In this document: piece after piece, positions 60,670 to 64,000 of the stretch
How the letters are laid out: every line of letters starts with the position of its first letter
Numbering within the stretch: position 1 is the stretch's first letter
From: Rhodococcus opacus
GTDB taxonomy: Bacteria > Actinomycetota > Actinomycetes > Mycobacteriales > Mycobacteriaceae
NCBI RefSeq assembly: GCF_012396235.1
Contig: NZ_JAAXPA010000036.1
Span: forward strand, 1-64,000
Direction of reading: 5' to 3'
Length of the DNA: 64,000 nucleotides
Translations under genes and position numbers: made by a program
The notes under the pieces: generated by a model
The model's input: the letters and a program-made list of their open reading frames with translations, nothing else
Told to the model about the DNA's origin: nothing
Database searches by the model: none

Positions 60670-61863
60670 CGCACCTTCGACGATGGCGGCCATTCCCTGC
60701 CCGCCACCGATGCACATCGTGAGAAGCGCCTTGCCGCCGCCACGTCGCCGCAATTCATGCAGCGCGGTGGTCGTCATTCGCGCTCCGGTCGCGCCGATCG
60801 GGTGTCCGAGCGAGATCCCGGACCCGTTGACGTTGAGGCGGTCCCGGTCCTCGAATCCCCACTCCTTCAGGACGCCGAGCACCTGGCACGCGAATGCCTC
60901 GTTCAGTTCGATCAGCGTGAAGTCGTCGAAGCTCGCACCCGTCCTGCTGAACAGCTTGGATGTGGCCGCGACCGGCCCGAGCCCCATCAGTGCCGGTTCG
61001 CACCCGGCGGCGGACCACCCGGTGAGGAAACCCATCGGCTCGAGCCCGAGTTCGTCGAGTTGATCTTCGGCGACGACGAGCATCGACGACGCGGCGTCGT
61101 TCTGCTGACTCGCGTTGCCCGCAGTGACGACACCGTCCTTGAGAGCACTCCGCAGGCGTGCCAGGGTTTCGGGCGTGGTTTCCGGACGGATACCCTCGTC
61201 CCGCGACACGACGGAGACGTTGCCCTTGCGGTCGGTGATCTTGACCTCGATCACCTCGTCGTCGAACTTGCCTGCCTCCCAAGCCGCGTGAGCCTTGGCG
61301 TGGCTGCCGGCGGCAAAAACGTCGGATTCTTCGCGGCTGATTCCGCACCGCGACGCGACATTTTCCGCAGTCTCGATCATTCCGCTGATCTTCCCGAACC
61401 GCCATTCCGGCTGGGAGCGCTCACGGCCGCGGTCGAGACGGTCGTAGAGGTTGAGCGATCCGGCGCGGGTGCCCCAGCGGGCACCGGTGGTGTAGTGCTC
61501 GATGTTGCTCATCGACTCGACGCCGCCGGCGAGCACGACGTCGGCTGCGCCGGTCTGCACCATCATCGACGCCGTCACGAGGGCCTGAAGCCCGGTGCCG
61601 CAGCGACGGTCGGTCTGCAGTCCGGCGACCGAGATCGGCAGTCCCGCCTCGAGCGCCGCCCACCGTCCTATACACGGGGCCTCGGAGTTGGCGTACGACT
61701 GCCCCATCGCGACGTCCTCGATGAGTTCCGGGTCGATACCGGACCGCGCGACGGTCTCCTTGATGACCGTCGCCGCCAGGGTCTCGGCGGGCACGTCACG
61801 CAGTCCGCCGCCGAAGCGGCCGACGGCCGTGCGGACGGGGGCGACCAGTGCTGCTCTACGCAT
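60667..61863 (-). CDS. Acetyl-CoA acyltransferase (thiolase)
   Basis: This is a degradative thiolase of 398 residues. The nucleophile is Cys88 in TDRRCGTGLQALV. The active-site His is in NGSGISLGHPIGATGAR and the second Cys in TMCIGGGQGMA. It cleaves 3-ketoacyl-CoA with CoA. The frame is open 17 codons upstream, but GAGGAAC before ATG 61863 fixes the start. It is separated by a MaoC gene from another thiolase at 62376 that has the same length class and motifs. The two may differ in chain-length preference. Confidence 0.9.
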   Translation of the reverse strand: MRRAALVAPVRTAVGRFGGGLRDVPAETLAATVIKETVARSGIDPELIEDVAMGQSYANSEAPCIGRWAALEAGLPISVAGLQTDRRCGTGLQALVTASMMVQTGAADVVLAGGVESMSNIEHYTTGARWGTRAGSLNLYDRLDRGRERSQPEWRFGKISGMIETAENVASRCGISREESDVFAAGSHAKAHAAWEAGKFDDEVIEVKITDRKGNVSVVSRDEGIRPETTPETLARLRSALKDGVVTAGNASQQNDAASSMLVVAEDQLDELGLEPMGFLTGWSAAGCEPALMGLGPVAATSKLFSRTGASFDDFTLIELNEAFACQVLGVLKEWGFEDRDRLNVNGSGISLGHPIGATGARMTTTALHELRRRGGGKALLTMCIGGGQGMAAIVEGA

Positions 61864-61877
61864 GTTGTTCCTCGTTT

Positions 61878-62330
61878 TCAGGAGACCAGGACGCGGACGG
61901 TCTCGGCGACGCACGCCGGCTTGTCCTCACCCTGGATCTCGATGGTGTATTTGACGACCAGTTGCGCGCCCTGGTTGGTGCGCTCGAACGACACGATCTC
62001 GCCGCCGGCCCGCACCTTCGCCCCGACCTTCACCGGCTGGGGGAAGCGAACCTTGTTGAGGCCGTAGTTGATCACCAGCTTCACGCCGTCGATGCGCATG
62101 AGTTCGGCGCCAAGTTTCGGCAGCAACGACAGCGTGAGGTAACCGTGGGCGATGGGGGCCCCAAACGGGCCCTGGGCGGCACGCTCGGGATCGACGTGGA
62201 TCCACTGGTGGTCTTCGGTGGCATCGGCGAACCCGTTCACGCGTTCCTGCGTGATCTCGAGCCAATCGCTGTGGCCGAGCTGTTCGCCGACTGCGGATTC
62301 GACGTCGTCGATTCCCTGGAATACGCGCAT
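61878..62330 (-). CDS. MaoC-like hydratase (NodN type)
   Basis: This is a hot-dog hydratase of 150 residues of the NodN-like MaoC group: FADATEDHQWIHVDPERAAQ followed by PFGAPIAHGYLTLSLLPKLG. The EDHQWIH segment carries the Asp/His pair of the hydratase site. It lies between two thiolase genes on the same strand, 14 bases before one and 45 after the other. It supplies the hydration step of the cycle, with the acyl-CoA dehydrogenase at 63604 forming the enoyl-CoA. Confidence 0.88.
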   Translation of the reverse strand: MRVFQGIDDVESAVGEQLGHSDWLEITQERVNGFADATEDHQWIHVDPERAAQGPFGAPIAHGYLTLSLLPKLGAELMRIDGVKLVINYGLNKVRFPQPVKVGAKVRAGGEIVSFERTNQGAQLVVKYTIEIQGEDKPACVAETVRVLVS

Positions 62331-62375
62331 GACACTCTTTCGGTTCGGCCCGGTACCGGGCGGAAGTGGAAACGG

Positions 62376-63599
62376 CTAGAGGTTGACGTTCTCGAATACG
62401 GCCGCGATGCCCTGCCCACCGCCGATGCACATCGTCTCGATGCCGTAGCGGGCCTGGCGGCGGTCCAGTTCACGGAGCAGATTGGCCAGGATGCGACCGC
62501 CGGTGGCGCCGACGGGGTGGCCGAGGGAGATGCCGGATCCGTTGACGTTGAATCGGTCTCGCATGTCGGACTCGTCGAACTTCCACTCCCGCGCGCACGC
62601 CAGCACCTGCGCTGCGAACGCCTCGTTGATCTCGAGGAGATCGATGTCGTTAAGGGTGAGCTTCGCCCGGGTGAGGGCCTTGTCGACGGCGGGGACCGGG
62701 CCGATGCCCATCCGGTTCGGCTCCACTCCGGCGACGCCCCAGCTGACGAGCCGGGCGAACGGGCGCAGGCCCAGACGTTCCGCGTTCTCGGGGGTGGTCA
62801 CGATCGCGGCGGCGGCCGCGTCGTTCTGGCCGCACGCGTTGCCCGCGGTCACGGTCGCCTCCGGGTCGACGCGTGACCGGATGGGCCGCAACGCCGACAA
62901 CGACTCCGCCGTGACATCCCGGCGCGGGTGCTCGTCGGTGGTGACGACGACGTCGGACTTACCGCGCTTGCCCGGCACCGTCACCGGGATCGTCTCGGCG
63001 TCGAACAGGCCGCCGTCCTGGGCGCGGATCGCCCGCGCGTGGGACTCGGCGGCGTACGCGTCCTGCTCCGCGCGGTTGATCGAGTACTCGCGGCGCAGGT
63101 TCTCCGCGGTTTCGATCATGCCGCCCTCGACGGGGAAGTTGACGCCGCCGGAGTTGGTGCGGGGCTTGGCCAGTCGGTCGTGGAATTCGACCGACGCGCC
63201 CTTGACGCCCCAGCGCATTCCGGTGCTGTAGAACTCGGTCTGGCTCATCGACTCGGCGCCGCCCGCGATCACCAGATCGCTCATTCCGGTCTGCACCTGC
63301 ATGGCCGCGTAAATGACCGCCTGCAGCCCGGAGCCGCAGCGGCGGTCGAGCTGGATGCCGGGCACGGTGACGTCGAGGCCGGCGTCGAGCGCAGCGATCC
63401 GGCCGATGGCCGCAGCCTCGCCGTTGGCGTAGCCCTGACCGAAGATGACATCGTCGATGTCGTCGGACGTGAGCGACGTCCGCTCGATCAGGCCTTTCAA
63501 CACCGTCGAGGCGAGGGTGGTGACGGGGATATCGCGGTACATGCCGCCGAATCCCCCGACGGGGGTGCGGACGGGTTCACAGATCACTGCTTCGTACAT
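62376..63599 (-). CDS. Acetyl-CoA acyltransferase (thiolase), second copy
   Basis: This is a degradative thiolase of 407 residues with Cys88 in LDRRCGSGLQAVIYA, His in NGSGISLGHPVGATGGR and the second Cys in TMCIGGGQGIAAVFE. It is clearly paralogous to the thiolase at 60667. ATG 63599 follows the acyl-CoA dehydrogenase stop by 4 bases, so translation is probably coupled. The two thiolases with MaoC and a dehydrogenase make a short beta-oxidation set. The 3-hydroxyacyl-CoA dehydrogenase step is not encoded in the visible part. Confidence 0.9.
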   Translation of the reverse strand: MYEAVICEPVRTPVGGFGGMYRDIPVTTLASTVLKGLIERTSLTSDDIDDVIFGQGYANGEAAAIGRIAALDAGLDVTVPGIQLDRRCGSGLQAVIYAAMQVQTGMSDLVIAGGAESMSQTEFYSTGMRWGVKGASVEFHDRLAKPRTNSGGVNFPVEGGMIETAENLRREYSINRAEQDAYAAESHARAIRAQDGGLFDAETIPVTVPGKRGKSDVVVTTDEHPRRDVTAESLSALRPIRSRVDPEATVTAGNACGQNDAAAAAIVTTPENAERLGLRPFARLVSWGVAGVEPNRMGIGPVPAVDKALTRAKLTLNDIDLLEINEAFAAQVLACAREWKFDESDMRDRFNVNGSGISLGHPVGATGGRILANLLRELDRRQARYGIETMCIGGGQGIAAVFENVNL

Positions 63600-63603
63600 G
63601 GGC

Positions 63604-64000
63604 TCAGAGCGCTTTCTTCGCTTCGCGGACGAGGCCGCCGCCGATGATCAGGCGCTGGATCTCGCTGGTGCCCTCGTACAGGCGCAGCAGGCGGACCTCA
63701 CGGTAGATCCGTTCCACCGGAACGTCTCTCATGTAACCGGTGCCGCCGTGAACCTGCACCGCGAGGTCGGCGACCTTGCCGGCCATCTCCGTGCAGTACA
63801 GCTTCGCCACGGACGGGGCGATCCGACGATCCTCACCGCTGACATACTTCTGCGCCGCGTCCCGCACCAGCGCGCGGCCCGCGGACACCCCCACCTGCTG
63901 GTCGGCGAGCATGGCCTGCACCAACTGGAAGTCACCGATCGGGGTGCCACCCTGCTTCGTGACCGCAGCGAAGGCGACGGACTCGTCGAGCGCCCGCTGA
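63604..64000 (-). CDS. Acyl-CoA dehydrogenase, 3' part only
   Basis: Only the C-terminal 131 codons are inside the window; the start lies beyond 64000. The visible part includes QVGVSAGRALVRDAAQKYVS, LYCTEMAGKVADLAVQVHGG and RLLRLYEGTSEIQRLIIGGG, which keeps the catalytic Glu of the YEGT motif. It is thus a medium-chain-type acyl-CoA dehydrogenase and the upstream member of the thiolase/MaoC operon. Confidence 0.88.
   Translation of the reverse strand, partial: QRALDESVAFAAVTKQGGTPIGDFQLVQAMLADQQVGVSAGRALVRDAAQKYVSGEDRRIAPSVAKLYCTEMAGKVADLAVQVHGGTGYMRDVPVERIYREVRLLRLYEGTSEIQRLIIGGGLVREAKKAL

Overview
The window is high-GC DNA with actinobacterial coding style: GTG starts, many 4-base ATGA/GTGA gene overlaps and few non-coding gaps. 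A wax ester synthase/diacylglycerol acyltransferase, paired acyl-CoA dehydrogenases, repeated thiolase/MaoC/SDR sets, a PknK-like kinase and many TetR-type regulators point to a Rhodococcus-like mycolate actinomycete, probably of the large-genome jostii/opacus type. The genus is inferred from content, not from a marker gene.

Region 1 (175-15077) is a catabolic locus around a TetR regulator (3445-4089). On the minus strand lie two luciferase-like (LLM) flavin monooxygenases, a GMC oxidoreductase, two RidA proteins, an amidohydrolase, an MHS transporter, a crotonase, two flavin reductases and a small CMD protein. An SDR/SDR-like/MaoC operon diverges from an acyl-CoA dehydrogenase pair. A 16-bp palindrome (consensus TACCNACCGGTNGGTA) recurs in front of several of these units and is the likely operator. 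Gene content recalls the Rut logic (LLM oxygenase + RidA + flavin reductase), joined to beta-oxidation-type steps. The substrate is unknown.

Region 2 (15312-17868) holds a small DUF3263-like protein, a decayed aldehyde dehydrogenase and a wax ester synthase/DGAT.

Region 3 (17891-30243) is the most unusual part: eleven minus-strand genes, every junction overlapping by 4 or 10 bases. They encode a TauD-like oxygenase, an AurF-type di-iron N-oxygenase with all seven metal ligands, a KamA-like radical SAM aminomutase, an enolase-superfamily/GNAT fusion, an Ldh_2-type dehydrogenase, two ATP-grasp ligases, a FemAB-like transferase, a class IV aminotransferase, an unknown helical protein and an MFS exporter. 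There is no NRPS or PKS. I read it as a cluster for a small N-oxygenated, amide-linked amino-acid product, and I do not recognise it as a described pathway.

Region 4 (30693-48956) contains a second acyl-CoA dehydrogenase pair, two CaiB-type genes (one an alpha-methylacyl-CoA racemase homologue), two MFS importers, a crotonase, a LysR regulator, a thioesterase, two more acyl-CoA dehydrogenases and a divergent plus-strand operon of thiolase, two MaoC proteins, SDR and acyl-CoA ligase. Together they form a nearly complete beta-oxidation route, probably for an alpha-methyl-branched or alicyclic acid.

Region 5 (48972-60613) holds a tandem-domain TetR regulator, an SLC13 transporter, a universal stress protein, an APC permease with a stress-protein-like tail, a small proline-rich exported protein, a kinase/ATPase/LuxR fusion and a MarR-MFS pair with a perfect palindromic operator.

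Region 6 (60667-64000) is another fatty-acid block: two thiolases, a MaoC protein and the 3' end of an acyl-CoA dehydrogenase cut by the window edge. No rRNA, tRNA, CRISPR array or insertion sequence was recognised.
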